Assembly (NCBI GenBank): GCA_900544305.1
Contig: UQUV01000010.1
Location: 15,622-79,621, forward strand
DNA: 64,000 bases
Direction of reading: 5' to 3'
DNA from: an uncultured Porphyromonadaceae bacterium
Lineage (GTDB): Bacteria; Bacteroidota; Bacteroidia; Bacteroidales; Muribaculaceae
The position numbers and the translations under genes were made by a program. Under the pieces are notes generated by a model. That model saw nothing but the letters and a program-made list of their open reading frames with translations, was not told the origin of the DNA and searched no databases. Position 1 is the stretch's first letter. The number at the start of each line of letters is the position of its first letter. This document shows, in pieces, positions 44,109 through 53,880 of the stretch.

Positions 44109-46571
44109 GTGATTTATCCACAATCTTTAGAATCAAAAATAGGTTTCGACGGAGTTAGAACCATCATCGAAAATCTTTGCAACAACAGTTTGAGCAAAGA
44201 CAAATGCAAAGAAATGAATTTCTCTTCCGATTTCGGACAAGTTCTCACCCAGCTCCAACAAACCAACGAATATCTCACCATTCTCAACACCGGGGAAGAT
44301 TTTCCAAACGGAAACATTTATGACCTTCGGGAAGAACTGGGGCGCGTACGTATCATTGGAGCATATCTGACGGAAACAGAATTGTTCCAATTGGGACAAA
44401 CGCTCTCAGCGGCTGCCGACATTTGTGCATTTTTCACTGAGGAACGCAGCAACAAATTCCCCCAACTGAAAAAAATAGCGGACGAAGTGACTACGTTCCC
44501 TGAAATACTCCGCATCATAACTTCTGCCATCGACAAGTTCGGCAACATGAAAGACAATGCCTCTCCAACACTCATGGAACTGAAACGGTCACTACAAATG
44601 ACCGCAAGCAGTGTCAACGGTATGATGCAACGCATTATGTCACAATGCAAACAGGAAGGTTTCTTGGAAAAAGACTCATCACCCGTAGTGCGCGACGGCC
44701 GTCTCGTCATTCCCGTATCCCCTATGCACAAACGGAAAATCAAAGGTATTGTCCACGACGAATCCGCGACAGGTAAAACTATCTTTATCGAGCCGGCAGA
44801 AATCGTCGAAGCCAACAACCGCATTCGAGAACTCGAAGCCGATATTCGTCGCGAGATCATTAGAATCCTTACAGAAATAACTGACAAAATACGCCCGTCA
44901 TTAGGCGACTTGTTCGCACTCTATAAAATCATCGGAATTTTCGATTTCATTCGTGCAAAGGCTTCCTTTGCACAGGAAATCAACGCCACACTGCCTCACG
45001 TTTCGGAAACGCAGGAAATCGAATGGTACAACGCCATACATCCGATGCTTTTCGTTACACTGAAAAAGCTGAATAAGGAAGTCGTGCCACTGACCATAAA
45101 GTTAGACAAAGAAAATCATATTCTTCTGATTTCCGGTCCAAATGCCGGAGGTAAATCCGTTTGTTTGAAAACAGTCGGCATTGTCCAATACATGCTACAA
45201 TGCGGCATCCTTCCTCCTGTATACAGCAATTCACATTTCGGAATTTTCGAAAATCTGTTCATTGATATTGGCGACGAACAATCTATCGAAAACGAATTGA
45301 GCACATACAGTTCCCACCTTTCCAACATGAAATTTTTCATGCAGAAAGGCAATGCAAAATCATTGATTCTTATCGATGAATTCGGAGGCGGAACAGAACC
45401 GCAAATAGGCGGTGCGATTGCACAGGCAATACTGCACAAACTGAACGATGCCGGAATTTTCGGTGTCATCACCACACACTACCAGAACCTGAAAAATTTT
45501 GCCAACGACACGTCGGGCATTGTCAATGGTGCCATGCTCTACGACCGCCATCTGATGAAACCGCTGTTCCAACTTTCTGTCGGAAACCCCGGAAGCTCAT
45601 TCGCAGTAGAAATTGCCCGAAAAATCGGTATCCCCGCCGATGTAATTGACGAAGCGGAATCTATTGTCGGTTCCGACTACATCAATATGGACAAATACCT
45701 TCTTGATATTGCCCGCGACAGAAAATACTGGGAGAACAAACGTCAGGACATCCGAATCGAGCGGAAGAAACTTGAAAATCTCGTTGCGCGATACGAGAGC
45801 GACATTGAGCGGCTGAAACTCGAACGGCATCAAATTCTTAAAGAAGCCAAAAGCGAAGCAAAGGAAATCATCGCCAGCAGCAACGCGTCCATCGAAAACG
45901 CCATTCATGAAATCAAAAAGGCTCAGGCAGAAAAAGAACGCACAAAAGAAATTCGGAAACAGATTGAAGAACTTAAATCCCGTCTTGCCAACGATGAAAC
46001 CGACAGCGAATCATCCGCCAAACTGGATGAACTTTCCGCTAAAATCCGGAAAAAGAAGCACAAGCACGAAAAGCCCGTTGCCGCACAACCACAAACAGAG
46101 GAAAAGCCTCTCGCCGTGGGCGACAGCGTCACTATCGACGGAAGCAGTTCTGTAGGTGAAATCATTGAAATCAACGGAAAGAATGCCATTGTCACATTCG
46201 GCATCTTCAAATCAACGGTGCAACTGTCTAAACTGAAACGAACTCTGCGTAAAGCCACATCTACAGCGGCAAAAGATTCGTTCATTTCTTCGTCGACCAC
46301 CGATGAGATGAGAAACAAACAGCTTAATTTCAAACAGGACATTGACGTAAGAGGAATGAGAGCCGACGAAGCTATCCAAGCTGTTTCTTACTTTATTGAT
46401 GATGCAACTCAATGCAACATCAAGCAAGTCAGAATCCTGCACGGAACCGGCTATGGAATTTTACGCCAACGTATCCGTGAATACCTCAACACTGTTCCCA
46501 GCATTAAATCGTTTAAGGATGAACACGTTCAATTCGGCGGTGCAGGCATAACCGTTGTCACTCTTTATTAA
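44109..46571 (+). CDS. mutS2: MutS2-family ATPase with Smr domain
   Basis: 820 residues. MutS core with Walker A SGPNAGGKS (about 341-350) and the D-loop segment LIDEFGGGTEP, followed by a long coiled coil (about 530-650) and a C-terminal Smr domain with DVRGMRADEA and the catalytic-type motif HGTGYGILR. MutS2 lacks the mismatch-reading domain; in other bacteria it suppresses recombination or splits collided ribosomes. A TAGTTTTG box at 44072-44079 fits the -7 element. Confidence 0.94.
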   Translation: MIYPQSLESKIGFDGVRTIIENLCNNSLSKDKCKEMNFSSDFGQVLTQLQQTNEYLTILNTGEDFPNGNIYDLREELGRVRIIGAYLTETELFQLGQTLSAAADICAFFTEERSNKFPQLKKIADEVTTFPEILRIITSAIDKFGNMKDNASPTLMELKRSLQMTASSVNGMMQRIMSQCKQEGFLEKDSSPVVRDGRLVIPVSPMHKRKIKGIVHDESATGKTIFIEPAEIVEANNRIRELEADIRREIIRILTEITDKIRPSLGDLFALYKIIGIFDFIRAKASFAQEINATLPHVSETQEIEWYNAIHPMLFVTLKKLNKEVVPLTIKLDKENHILLISGPNAGGKSVCLKTVGIVQYMLQCGILPPVYSNSHFGIFENLFIDIGDEQSIENELSTYSSHLSNMKFFMQKGNAKSLILIDEFGGGTEPQIGGAIAQAILHKLNDAGIFGVITTHYQNLKNFANDTSGIVNGAMLYDRHLMKPLFQLSVGNPGSSFAVEIARKIGIPADVIDEAESIVGSDYINMDKYLLDIARDRKYWENKRQDIRIERKKLENLVARYESDIERLKLERHQILKEAKSEAKEIIASSNASIENAIHEIKKAQAEKERTKEIRKQIEELKSRLANDETDSESSAKLDELSAKIRKKKHKHEKPVAAQPQTEEKPLAVGDSVTIDGSSSVGEIIEINGKNAIVTFGIFKSTVQLSKLKRTLRKATSTAAKDSFISSSTTDEMRNKQLNFKQDIDVRGMRADEAIQAVSYFIDDATQCNIKQVRILHGTGYGILRQRIREYLNTVPSIKSFKDEHVQFGGAGITVVTLY

Positions 46572-46595
46572 CGACACAAACAAATTCAAAAAAGC

Positions 46596-46630
46596 AAAAA
46601 GCGGAAATCGATTATCGGTTTCCGCTTTTT
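46596..46630. terminator. Bidirectional terminator between mutS2 and the prolyl isomerase
   Basis: AAAAAGCGGAAA (46596-46607) pairs perfectly with TTTCCGCTTTTT (46619-46630), with A and T tracts serving both strands. Confidence 0.93.
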
Positions 46631-46648
46631 GCTTTTATGTAAGTTCTA

Positions 46649-48577
46649 TTAATCTTTCAATTTCTTCAGAACCTTATTGTCGACTTTTACCTTGTACTTC
46701 TTGCGCAACTGAGCTACCCATTCTTCTTCCAGATAGTTCTGATAATCGGCAACCACCTGACCGCGGACATCACTCATTTCTTCCGGTTGAGCAAGCACCT
46801 TACCACCGTAAACGAAATAGTCGCTGTATTTCTTTTCCGGTTTCACGCGAGGACCACCGAACTTTTCAGAATCAACCATTGCATTCTCGCCTTCAGCCAC
46901 CAAAACCTTTTCAACTTTGATGAACTTTCCAAAATCACGACGAAGAACACGAACCAGGCTGTCTTCACCAAGAGTCTTCAAACGTGCTTTCACCTCTCTT
47001 GAAATAGAGTCACCGGTTGTTTGAATCAAAATACCTTTATATTTTGGCGATTCCCACTTGTAATTGTCACGATGAGCATTGAAATATTCTGTCAAACCTT
47101 CCACATCAGTCGAAGCCTTTTCCCAAACATTTCGGTTGCTGATTTCGAACAACAGCATACCGTCGCGGTATTCATTAACCAGATTACGGAATTCCGGATT
47201 GTTCTGCTCCAGCATTTGACGTTCATATTCAGCTACCTCACGGTCAATAATGCGATTCGTACGGGCATCCAAAATATTCCACGCCAAATCATCACGTGCG
47301 ACTCCTACATTTTTCAACTCTGCAATAAGCAATGACAACGGATAATTCTTGTCTGCAATTGTAAACAAAGTTTCTGAAGAATTTTCATAACGCGCGATAA
47401 ATGCAGAATCCAATGCATTCGGGCTGGTAACCTCTTCTTTCAATTTCTTTTCCAATGCCACATTACGCATCAGTTTATATTGTTTCTTCAACTGTTCCAA
47501 TTTTGACTCATAGGCAATGTTTGCATACGGGCTTCCCATAAGCACTGCCATAGCCTGCTCTCTTGCCTCAGCATAAGAGCCTAACTTCTTGCTGTCTAAT
47601 TTCTTTACGATATGCACACCATAACGTGTAGCAAACGGTGCAGAAACAGAATCTTTTGCCAATTCAAAAGAAACCTTTTCAAACTCCGGAACCATTTCAC
47701 CACGACCGAACCAAGGCAGTTGTCCGCCATTACGTGCAGAACCCGGATCCTGCGATTCCTTCTTGGCAATTTCCTCAAAGTTACCACCGGCCTTTATTAC
47801 TTTATAAATACTGTCAACTTGAGCAAACACCTCTACCTTCTGTTCTTCTGTAGCTCTTTGCGGATACAGTTTCAAAATGTGTTCAGCAAGAACCTTGCCT
47901 TCATCCTCACGAATATCGTAAACTTTTACAATATGATAACCGAAATCCGTTTTAAACACCGGAGAAATTTCACCAACGGGAGTTGAATAACAGGCCTGCT
48001 CGAATTGAAACGGGAATCTTCCGACAGAAACATATCCCATGCTACCCTTGTTGTTCTTGACAGACTGGTCAATAGAATATTTCAAAGCCAAATCCTCGAA
48101 ACTTTCGCCATTCAAGATACATGTGCGGATACTGTCGAGTTTTGCTTCTGTCTTCTTGTTCTTAGCAATGTCTCTATCAAGAGGCAACATGATATGGCTT
48201 GCCTTCACATTATATTTCATATGTTCGTAGATTTCCTTCGCCTTGTTTTCCTGGGCTACGGTATCTACCAAATAAGGAGCAGCCAATTCATTCCGATAAC
48301 CTGCAAATTCCTTTTTAAAAGAAGCTGTAGTATCAATACCGGCAGCCTCCGCATCAGCAACCTTCAATTTATAGACAGTGAACATGTCTATATATTTGTC
48401 CAATGGCTGCTTAGCCACCTGCTGCTGATTATTCTTATTATACATATACTCAAATTCAGACAACGTAACCGCTTTCCCGTTTACTGTCATCAATACCGGA
48501 TCTTTTTTAGGAGCAGCAATGACTGACAAACATCCTGCCGCCAAAACAAGCCCTACGAATAGTTTTGTTTTTTTCAT
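46649..48577 (-). CDS. Periplasmic parvulin-type peptidyl-prolyl isomerase (two PpiC domains)
   Basis: 642 residues with a signal peptide (LVLAAGCLSVIAA; the Cys is not followed by a clear lipobox pattern). N-terminal SurA-like region (GKAVTLSEFEYMYNKN), then two parvulin domains marked by VKASHIMLPLD and YVSVGRFPFQFEQACYS (about 130-225) and by AEHILKLYP and GQLPWFGRGEMVPEFEKVSF (about 230-330). The C-terminal half lacks known domains. Likely a chaperone for outer-membrane proteins. It is about 75 bases past a guaB terminator. Confidence 0.87.
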   Translation of the reverse strand: MKKTKLFVGLVLAAGCLSVIAAPKKDPVLMTVNGKAVTLSEFEYMYNKNNQQQVAKQPLDKYIDMFTVYKLKVADAEAAGIDTTASFKKEFAGYRNELAAPYLVDTVAQENKAKEIYEHMKYNVKASHIMLPLDRDIAKNKKTEAKLDSIRTCILNGESFEDLALKYSIDQSVKNNKGSMGYVSVGRFPFQFEQACYSTPVGEISPVFKTDFGYHIVKVYDIREDEGKVLAEHILKLYPQRATEEQKVEVFAQVDSIYKVIKAGGNFEEIAKKESQDPGSARNGGQLPWFGRGEMVPEFEKVSFELAKDSVSAPFATRYGVHIVKKLDSKKLGSYAEAREQAMAVLMGSPYANIAYESKLEQLKKQYKLMRNVALEKKLKEEVTSPNALDSAFIARYENSSETLFTIADKNYPLSLLIAELKNVGVARDDLAWNILDARTNRIIDREVAEYERQMLEQNNPEFRNLVNEYRDGMLLFEISNRNVWEKASTDVEGLTEYFNAHRDNYKWESPKYKGILIQTTGDSISREVKARLKTLGEDSLVRVLRRDFGKFIKVEKVLVAEGENAMVDSEKFGGPRVKPEKKYSDYFVYGGKVLAQPEEMSDVRGQVVADYQNYLEEEWVAQLRKKYKVKVDNKVLKKLKD

Positions 48578-48601
48578 ATTATAGATTTACATTAAAAAGC
48601 A

Positions 48602-48642
48602 CAGAGATATAACGTTATTCAAAGAATAAAATTACATCTCTG
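48602..48642 (-). terminator. Possible terminator after guaB
   Basis: CAGAGAT (48602-48608) and ATCTCTG (48636-48642) can pair over a long AT-rich loop; CTTTTTA follows on the minus strand. Weak because of the 27-base loop. Confidence 0.45.
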
Positions 48643-48684
48643 CACTAAAAATATTATGTTCTTAACATTTTTACACGACTGAAA

Positions 48685-50160
48685 CTATTCGCCGCGGCTA
48701 TAGTTCGGTGCTTCGCTTGTGATAGCCACATCATGCGGATGGCTTTCTGCCACACCTGCATTTGTAATGCGAGTGAATTTGGCATTATGAAGCTGTTCGA
48801 TATTTGCAGCACCACAGTAGCCCATACCAGCACGCAAACCACCGACCAATTGATAAATCACTTCATAAAGAGTTCCCTTATACGGAACACGGGCAGCGAT
48901 ACCTTCCGGCACCAACTTCTTCACATCGCTTGTTCCAGCCTGGAAATAGCGATCCTTTGAACCGTTTTCCATAGCTTCCAACGAACCCATACCACGATAT
49001 GATTTGAACTTACGACCGTTGAAGATGATTGTGTCGCCAGGAGCTTCTTCTGTACCGGCAACCAACGAACCGATCATTACACTATATCCACCGGCAGCCA
49101 ACGCCTTGACAACATCACCGGAATAGCGCAAACCACCGTCAGCAATCAAAGGCACACCAGTTCCTTCCAATGCCTTGGCCACATCGTAAACTGCGCTGAG
49201 CTGAGGAACGCCGACACCTGCAACCACACGAGTTGTACAGATAGAACCCGGACCGATACCCACTTTCACAGCATCTGCACCTGCTTCTACGAGCATCTTG
49301 GCAGCTTCGCCTGTAGCAACGTTACCGACAACGATATCGATATTCGGGAAATGAGCTTTTGCCTCTTTCAGTTTTTCAATCACATATTTAGAATGTCCGT
49401 GAGCAGTATCAATAACAATCGCATCCGCACCGGCATTTACCAATGCCTCCATGCGCTGCAAAGTATCGACAGTCACACCTACACCGGCAGCAACGCGCAA
49501 ACGACCTTTGGAATCCTTGCAAGCCATCGGTTTGTCTTTTGCTTTTGTAATATCCTTGTAAGTAATCAAGCCGACAAGTTTGTTGTCCTTATCAACAACC
49601 GGCAATTTTTCAATTTTGTGAGCCTGCAAAATTTCAGCAGCAGTTTCCATATCTGTCGACTGGCTGATTGTAACAAGGTTGTCCTTTGTCATCACCTCGT
49701 CGATTCTCTTCTGCAAGTCTCTTTCAAAACGAAGGTCACGGTTTGTTACAATACCGACAAGATAACCGCAATCATCCACAACAGGAATACCGCCAATCTT
49801 GTATTCTGCCATCAAATCAAGAGCATCCTTCACAGTTGAGCCACGTTTGATGGTGACAGGATCGTAAATCATACCGTTTTCTGCACGTTTTACAATAGCC
49901 ACCTGACGAGCCTGCTCTTCAATTGACATATTCTTATGAATAACACCGATACCACCCTCGCGAGCAATCGCGATTGCCATTTGAGCTTCTGTAACTGTAT
50001 CCATAGCGGCAGTCACAAAAGGTATTTTCAATTCAATGTTGCGTGAAAACTTTGTCGTGAGCTCGACAGTCTTAGGTAATACTTCTGAATAGGCCGGAAT
50101 CAACAACACATCGTCGTAGGTCAATCCGTCCATTACTACTTTATCTGCAATAAATGACAT
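48685..50160 (-). CDS. guaB: Inosine-5'-monophosphate dehydrogenase
   Basis: 491 residues from ATG 50160 (MSFIADKVV). A longer frame would start with TTG inside the promoter's -7 box and is rejected. Two CBS domains lie at about 95-205, inserted in the TIM barrel. Catalytic C308 is in GIGPGSICTTR, and KSYRGMGSLEAM is the IMP-binding loop. It oxidises IMP to XMP, the committed step to GTP, which also feeds FolE. Confidence 0.97.
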   Translation of the reverse strand: MSFIADKVVMDGLTYDDVLLIPAYSEVLPKTVELTTKFSRNIELKIPFVTAAMDTVTEAQMAIAIAREGGIGVIHKNMSIEEQARQVAIVKRAENGMIYDPVTIKRGSTVKDALDLMAEYKIGGIPVVDDCGYLVGIVTNRDLRFERDLQKRIDEVMTKDNLVTISQSTDMETAAEILQAHKIEKLPVVDKDNKLVGLITYKDITKAKDKPMACKDSKGRLRVAAGVGVTVDTLQRMEALVNAGADAIVIDTAHGHSKYVIEKLKEAKAHFPNIDIVVGNVATGEAAKMLVEAGADAVKVGIGPGSICTTRVVAGVGVPQLSAVYDVAKALEGTGVPLIADGGLRYSGDVVKALAAGGYSVMIGSLVAGTEEAPGDTIIFNGRKFKSYRGMGSLEAMENGSKDRYFQAGTSDVKKLVPEGIAARVPYKGTLYEVIYQLVGGLRAGMGYCGAANIEQLHNAKFTRITNAGVAESHPHDVAITSEAPNYSRGE

Positions 50161-50190
50161 AACGATTGATGCTTTAAATTTTATTGCACG

Positions 50191-50222
50191 CAAAGATAGT
50201 AAATTTTATCAAAACGTCCATA
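50191..50222 (-). promoter_or_regulatory. guaB promoter
   Basis: TATCTTTG (complement of 50191-50198) is a perfect -7 box; TATG, one mismatch from TTTG, lies 20 bases upstream (complement of 50219-50222). Confidence 0.65.
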
Positions 50223-50385
50223 AAATTTATGCCGAAAAATAACAAAACCGCAAAGAAAAAATATCACGCCCGACCACCATCAGAACAGCACACTTCCTCG
50301 TTACCGCCAAAAGCTAAAAAGGTTGAAAATACACATTTTTAAACGGGAAATAATTAACTTTGCAAACTAATGACAAAATAAAGCT

Positions 50386-51405
50386 ATGAGTGATATTATA
50401 TTAGGTATAGAATCTTCTTGCGACGACACGTCGGCAGCTGTCATCAAGGACGGCATTCTGCTCTCCAATGTCATTGCAAGCCAAAGCGTACATGAAGCAT
50501 ACGGGGGCGTTGTGCCGGAACTGGCATCTAGAGCCCACCAACAAAATATTGTGCCGGTTGTTTCTGAAGCCATCAAGCGTGCCGGCATCGACAAGTCCGA
50601 ACTGAGCGCAATAGCTTTCACTGCCGGTCCCGGTCTAATCGGCTCCCTGCTTGTAGGCACATCGTTCGCCAAAGGTCTGGCAACAGCACTGAACATTCCG
50701 ATGGTGAATGTCAACCACTTGCACGGACACGTCCTGTCGCACTTCATCAAAGAAGACGAAAACACGGAAGTTCCCACATTCCCATATATGTGCCTGCTGA
50801 TTTCAGGCGGTAACTCCCAAATCATTCTTGTTGAGAATTACAACAAAATGCAGATTCTCGGCCAGACAATTGACGATGCTGCCGGTGAAGCATTCGACAA
50901 ATGCGCCAAAGTAATGGGTCTGCCCTATCCCGGCGGCCCTCATATCGACCGTCTGGCACAAATCGGAGATGCCAACAAATTCAAATTCAGCAAACCGCAT
51001 ATTCCGGGATTGGACTACAGTTTTAGCGGGTTAAAGACATCGTTTCTTTACACTCTGCGCGACGAACTGAAAAATAACCCCAACTTCATCGAAGAGAACC
51101 AAGCCGACTTGGCGGCCTCCCTGCAAAAGACCATCATCGACATCCTCATCGACAAATTGGACAAAGCAGTAAAGGAACATCCTGAAATCAAGCAGATTGC
51201 CATCGGTGGCGGTGTTTCCGCCAATTCCGGTGTAAGAGACGCCGTAGCCGAATTCTGCGAAAAGCGTGGCATCAAGGCATTCATACCCAAACGTGCATTT
51301 ACAACCGACAATGCTGCCATGGTGGCCATAGCCGGCTATTTCAAATATCTTGACAAAGACTTCTGCCCTCTCGACATTGCACCATTTGCTAGAGTAGAAG
51401 TGTAA
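50386..51405 (+). CDS. tsaD: tRNA threonylcarbamoyladenosine transferase TsaD
   Basis: 339 residues. Transfers the threonylcarbamoyl group to A37 of ANN-decoding tRNAs together with TsaB and TsaE. ASKHA fold with N-terminal GIESSCDDTSAAV, the metal ligands in NHLHGHVLSH, the nucleotide loop AIGGGVSANSG and a C-terminal TDNAAM aspartate. A TAACTTTG box at 50355-50362 fits a -7 element. Followed after 22 bases by cinA. Confidence 0.96.
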   Translation: MSDIILGIESSCDDTSAAVIKDGILLSNVIASQSVHEAYGGVVPELASRAHQQNIVPVVSEAIKRAGIDKSELSAIAFTAGPGLIGSLLVGTSFAKGLATALNIPMVNVNHLHGHVLSHFIKEDENTEVPTFPYMCLLISGGNSQIILVENYNKMQILGQTIDDAAGEAFDKCAKVMGLPYPGGPHIDRLAQIGDANKFKFSKPHIPGLDYSFSGLKTSFLYTLRDELKNNPNFIEENQADLAASLQKTIIDILIDKLDKAVKEHPEIKQIAIGGGVSANSGVRDAVAEFCEKRGIKAFIPKRAFTTDNAAMVAIAGYFKYLDKDFCPLDIAPFARVEV

Positions 51406-51427
51406 AACCCTATAATATAATAAAGGA

Positions 51428-52669
51428 ATGGAAGTTTCTATCATAGCTATCGGCGATGAGTTGCTCATCGGCCAAGTTGTCGACACCAATTCCGGATGGA
51501 TAGCTCAAGAAATCACCCCTTATGGATGGAGAGTCAAAAGTGTCCGTGTCGTAGCCGACAATGCAAAGGAGATAAAAAAAGCCGTTGAAGACGCTTTTAA
51601 CGAAACAGACATCGTACTTACTACCGGAGGCCTCGGACCGACAAAGGACGACATCACCAAACAAACCCTCTGCGACTTTTTCGGCGGAGAACTGATCTAC
51701 GACAAAGAAGTAGAAAAAAATGTGTTGGAAGTTGTGGCAAAACGCAGTTTGACAATCAATCCGCTGACAGCCGCACAAGCCTATGTTCCTTCCAGCTGCA
51801 GAGTAATCCAGAACAAAGTGGGGACAGCACCAATCATGTGGTTCGAGAAAGACGGCAAAGTTCTGGTTTCCATGCCAGGTGTTCCGTTCGAAATGCAGGA
51901 AATGATGCACACGGAAGTTTTCCCGCAGCTTAAGAAGAAATTCCAGAAAGACGAAACCGTCGAGCATCGCACTTTTATTGTAATAGGATATTCCGAATCA
52001 TTGCTGGCTGCTGCATTGGAAAACTTCGAAAGCAGCCTGCCGCAAGAAATCCATCTTGCCTATCTGCCCAAGCCGGGCCTTGTCCGGTTGCGCCTAACCG
52101 GCGTCAGCAAAGACGGCGACGACCTCGCCTCCAAAATGGAACAGGCTGAGCTACTGTTGAAACAGACTTTGGGCAAAAGCATTATTTGCGACAAGGACAT
52201 GAGCGTCTCTGAAATTTTAGGAGACCTTCTTTCCAGAAAACAACTTACGGTATCAACTACTGAAAGCTGCACTGGCGGCAACATCGCGCACGAAATCACA
52301 ACCGTAGCCGGATGCTCTTCCTATTTCAAAGGAACCGTAGTTGCCTACGCCAACGAAGTGAAACAAGAAATCCTCGGTGTCAGTCAGCAAACGCTTGAAA
52401 AAGACGGCGCCGTCAGCGAACCGACGGTACGCCAAATGGCAGAAGGTGTAGCACAAAGACTTCACACGGATTGCTCTATCGCCACATCCGGCATTGCGGG
52501 GCCTGGTGGAGGAACAGAAGACAAACCGGTAGGTACTGTTTGGATTGCAGCGACAGCCAACGGCAAAACAGTCAGCGAATTGCATCGCTTTGCAGGAAAC
52601 CGCAGCCGAGTCATCAATCACGCCACCACAATTGCCCAGTTGATGCTCATTAAAATGCTACTTAAATAA
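51428..52669 (+). CDS. cinA: CinA-like protein: MoCF-type domain plus NMN deamidase domain
   Basis: 413 residues, the standard two-domain form. N-terminal molybdopterin-binding-like domain (IAIGDELLIGQVVDTNSGWIA, TTGGLGPTKDD) with ADP-ribose pyrophosphatase activity in some relatives. C-terminal PncC domain (STTESCTGGNIAHEIT, SGIAGPGGGTEDKPVGTVW), which deamidates nicotinamide mononucleotide to recycle NAD. Likely co-transcribed with tsaD. Confidence 0.92.
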   Translation: MEVSIIAIGDELLIGQVVDTNSGWIAQEITPYGWRVKSVRVVADNAKEIKKAVEDAFNETDIVLTTGGLGPTKDDITKQTLCDFFGGELIYDKEVEKNVLEVVAKRSLTINPLTAAQAYVPSSCRVIQNKVGTAPIMWFEKDGKVLVSMPGVPFEMQEMMHTEVFPQLKKKFQKDETVEHRTFIVIGYSESLLAAALENFESSLPQEIHLAYLPKPGLVRLRLTGVSKDGDDLASKMEQAELLLKQTLGKSIICDKDMSVSEILGDLLSRKQLTVSTTESCTGGNIAHEITTVAGCSSYFKGTVVAYANEVKQEILGVSQQTLEKDGAVSEPTVRQMAEGVAQRLHTDCSIATSGIAGPGGGTEDKPVGTVWIAATANGKTVSELHRFAGNRSRVINHATTIAQLMLIKMLLK

Positions 52670-52708
52670 GTGCTATACAAAAAAATATATTGAAAAAAGT
52701 TAGAAAAA

Positions 52709-52740
52709 TTTGGAGATTATCCAAAAAAACACTTACTTTG
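52709..52740 (+). promoter_or_regulatory. Promoter of rpmB-rpmG-DUF4295
   Basis: TTTG at 52709-52712 and TTACTTTG at 52733-52740 (one mismatch to TAnnTTTG) lie exactly 20 bases apart. The start codon is 52 bases further. Confidence 0.78.
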
Positions 52741-52791
52741 CACTCTGTTTTGAGGAGTATAATTGAAAAATAATAAAAAACAACAATAGCC

Positions 52792-53046
52792 ATGTCAAAG
52801 ATTTGTCAAATTACAGGCAGAAAAGCGGCCGTAGGTAATAACGTTTCTCACTCTAAGAGAAGAACAAAACGTAAATTTGAGGTCAACCTTTTCAACAGAA
52901 AATTCTTCTGGGTTGAACAGCAAATTTGGATTCGTCTTACTATTTCAGCAGCAGGACTTCGTACAATCAACAAGATTGGTCTTGATGCAGCATTGAAGCA
53001 AGCAGCAAACAAAGGTTTCTTAACAAGCATTAAAACAGTAGAATAA
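52792..53046 (+). CDS. rpmB: 50S ribosomal protein L28
   Basis: 84 residues: MSKICQITGRKAAVGNNVSHSKRRTKR is the L28 N-terminus. The first of a three-gene ribosomal set with L33 one base later. Confidence 0.97.
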   Translation: MSKICQITGRKAAVGNNVSHSKRRTKRKFEVNLFNRKFFWVEQQIWIRLTISAAGLRTINKIGLDAALKQAANKGFLTSIKTVE

Positions 53047-53047
53047 G

Positions 53048-53236
53048 ATGGCAAAGAAAGCAAAAGGTAACAGAGTTCAAGTAATCCTTGAATGCACTGA
53101 ACATAAAGACAGCGGTATGCCGGGTACTTCTCGCTACATCACAACTAAAAACCGCAAAAATACAACAGAACGTTTGGAGTTGAAAAAATACAACCCAATC
53201 TTGAAAAGAGTAACTGTTCACAAAGAAATTAAATAA
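53048..53236 (+). CDS. rpmG: 50S ribosomal protein L33
   Basis: 62 residues, KKAKGNRVQVILECTEHK at the start and ELKKYNPILKRVTVHKE at the end. It lacks the four zinc cysteines (only one Cys), so it is the zinc-free form. Confidence 0.95.
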   Translation: MAKKAKGNRVQVILECTEHKDSGMPGTSRYITTKNRKNTTERLELKKYNPILKRVTVHKEIK

Positions 53237-53244
53237 TATAAGCT

Positions 53245-53397
53245 ATGGCAAAGAAAACCGTTGCAACACTTCAAACTGGTGAAGGACGTACATACAGCAA
53301 AGTTATCAAGGCTGTAAAGTCTCCAAAAACTGGCGCATACGTATTCAAAGAAGAAATGGTACTTAACGATGCTGTTAAGGAAGCGCTCAACAAATAA
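53245..53397 (+). CDS. DUF4295 small basic protein
   Basis: 50 residues: MAKKTVATLQTGEGRTYSK at the start, ending EEMVLNDAVKEALNK. This is the DUF4295 family, restricted to Bacteroidota and almost always directly after L28 and L33. Basic, with a ribosomal-protein look, and eight bases from rpmG. Likely a ribosome-associated protein; no function is proved to my knowledge. Confidence 0.88.
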   Translation: MAKKTVATLQTGEGRTYSKVIKAVKSPKTGAYVFKEEMVLNDAVKEALNK

Positions 53398-53429
53398 TTG
53401 AAGAATATATTTTTCCTATCAATAGACGT

Positions 53430-53462
53430 ATAGCTTTTCGGAATTCATTTTCGAAAAGCTAT
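53430..53462 (+). terminator. Hairpin after DUF4295, probable terminator
   Basis: ATAGCTTTTCG (53430-53440) pairs perfectly with CGAAAAGCTAT (53452-53462). The following sequence has only a modest T run. Confidence 0.7.
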
Positions 53463-53532
53463 CGTTGTTTATAGACGGAGATTATTCACGATTTTTTATT
53501 ACTTTTGCATCAAACTATATAACCAACAGCCT

Positions 53533-53880
53533 ATGTTCTATGTATCCAAAAGAATGGAAATAGCCGGTTGTCACAAACTGACGCTCAACTACGAAAGCAA
53601 ATGCACGCAACTGCATGGGCACAATTGGATTGTAACCGTGTATTGCAAAGCAAAAGAGTTGAACGAAAACGGAATGGTATGCGACTTCAAGCATATCAAA
53701 GACAAGATTCACGGCTATCTTGATCATGGAAATTTCAATGAACTCCTTCCGTTCAACCCAACTGCCGAAAATTTGGCAAAATGGATTTGCGATCAAATTC
53801 CGGAATGCTATAAAGTTGAAGTCCAGGAATCGGAAGGAAATACAGCCATTTATATCGACGACGAAAAAGATGGAATTTAA
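53533..53880 (+). CDS. queD: 6-carboxytetrahydropterin synthase (QueD-like)
   Basis: 115 residues of the 6-pyruvoyl-tetrahydropterin synthase fold. Zinc ligands H14 (GCHKL), H28 and H30 (QLHGHNW) are present and C24 is the expected catalytic cysteine. It turns dihydroneopterin triphosphate into 6-carboxytetrahydropterin for queuosine. A TACTTTTG box at 53500-53507 fits a -7 element. It overlaps queE by 11 bases. Confidence 0.92.
   Translation: MFYVSKRMEIAGCHKLTLNYESKCTQLHGHNWIVTVYCKAKELNENGMVCDFKHIKDKIHGYLDHGNFNELLPFNPTAENLAKWICDQIPECYKVEVQESEGNTAIYIDDEKDGI

Noticed and set aside
50161..50193. Longer guaB start
   Set aside because: It would use a TTG that overlaps the -7 promoter box, so it cannot be in the message.
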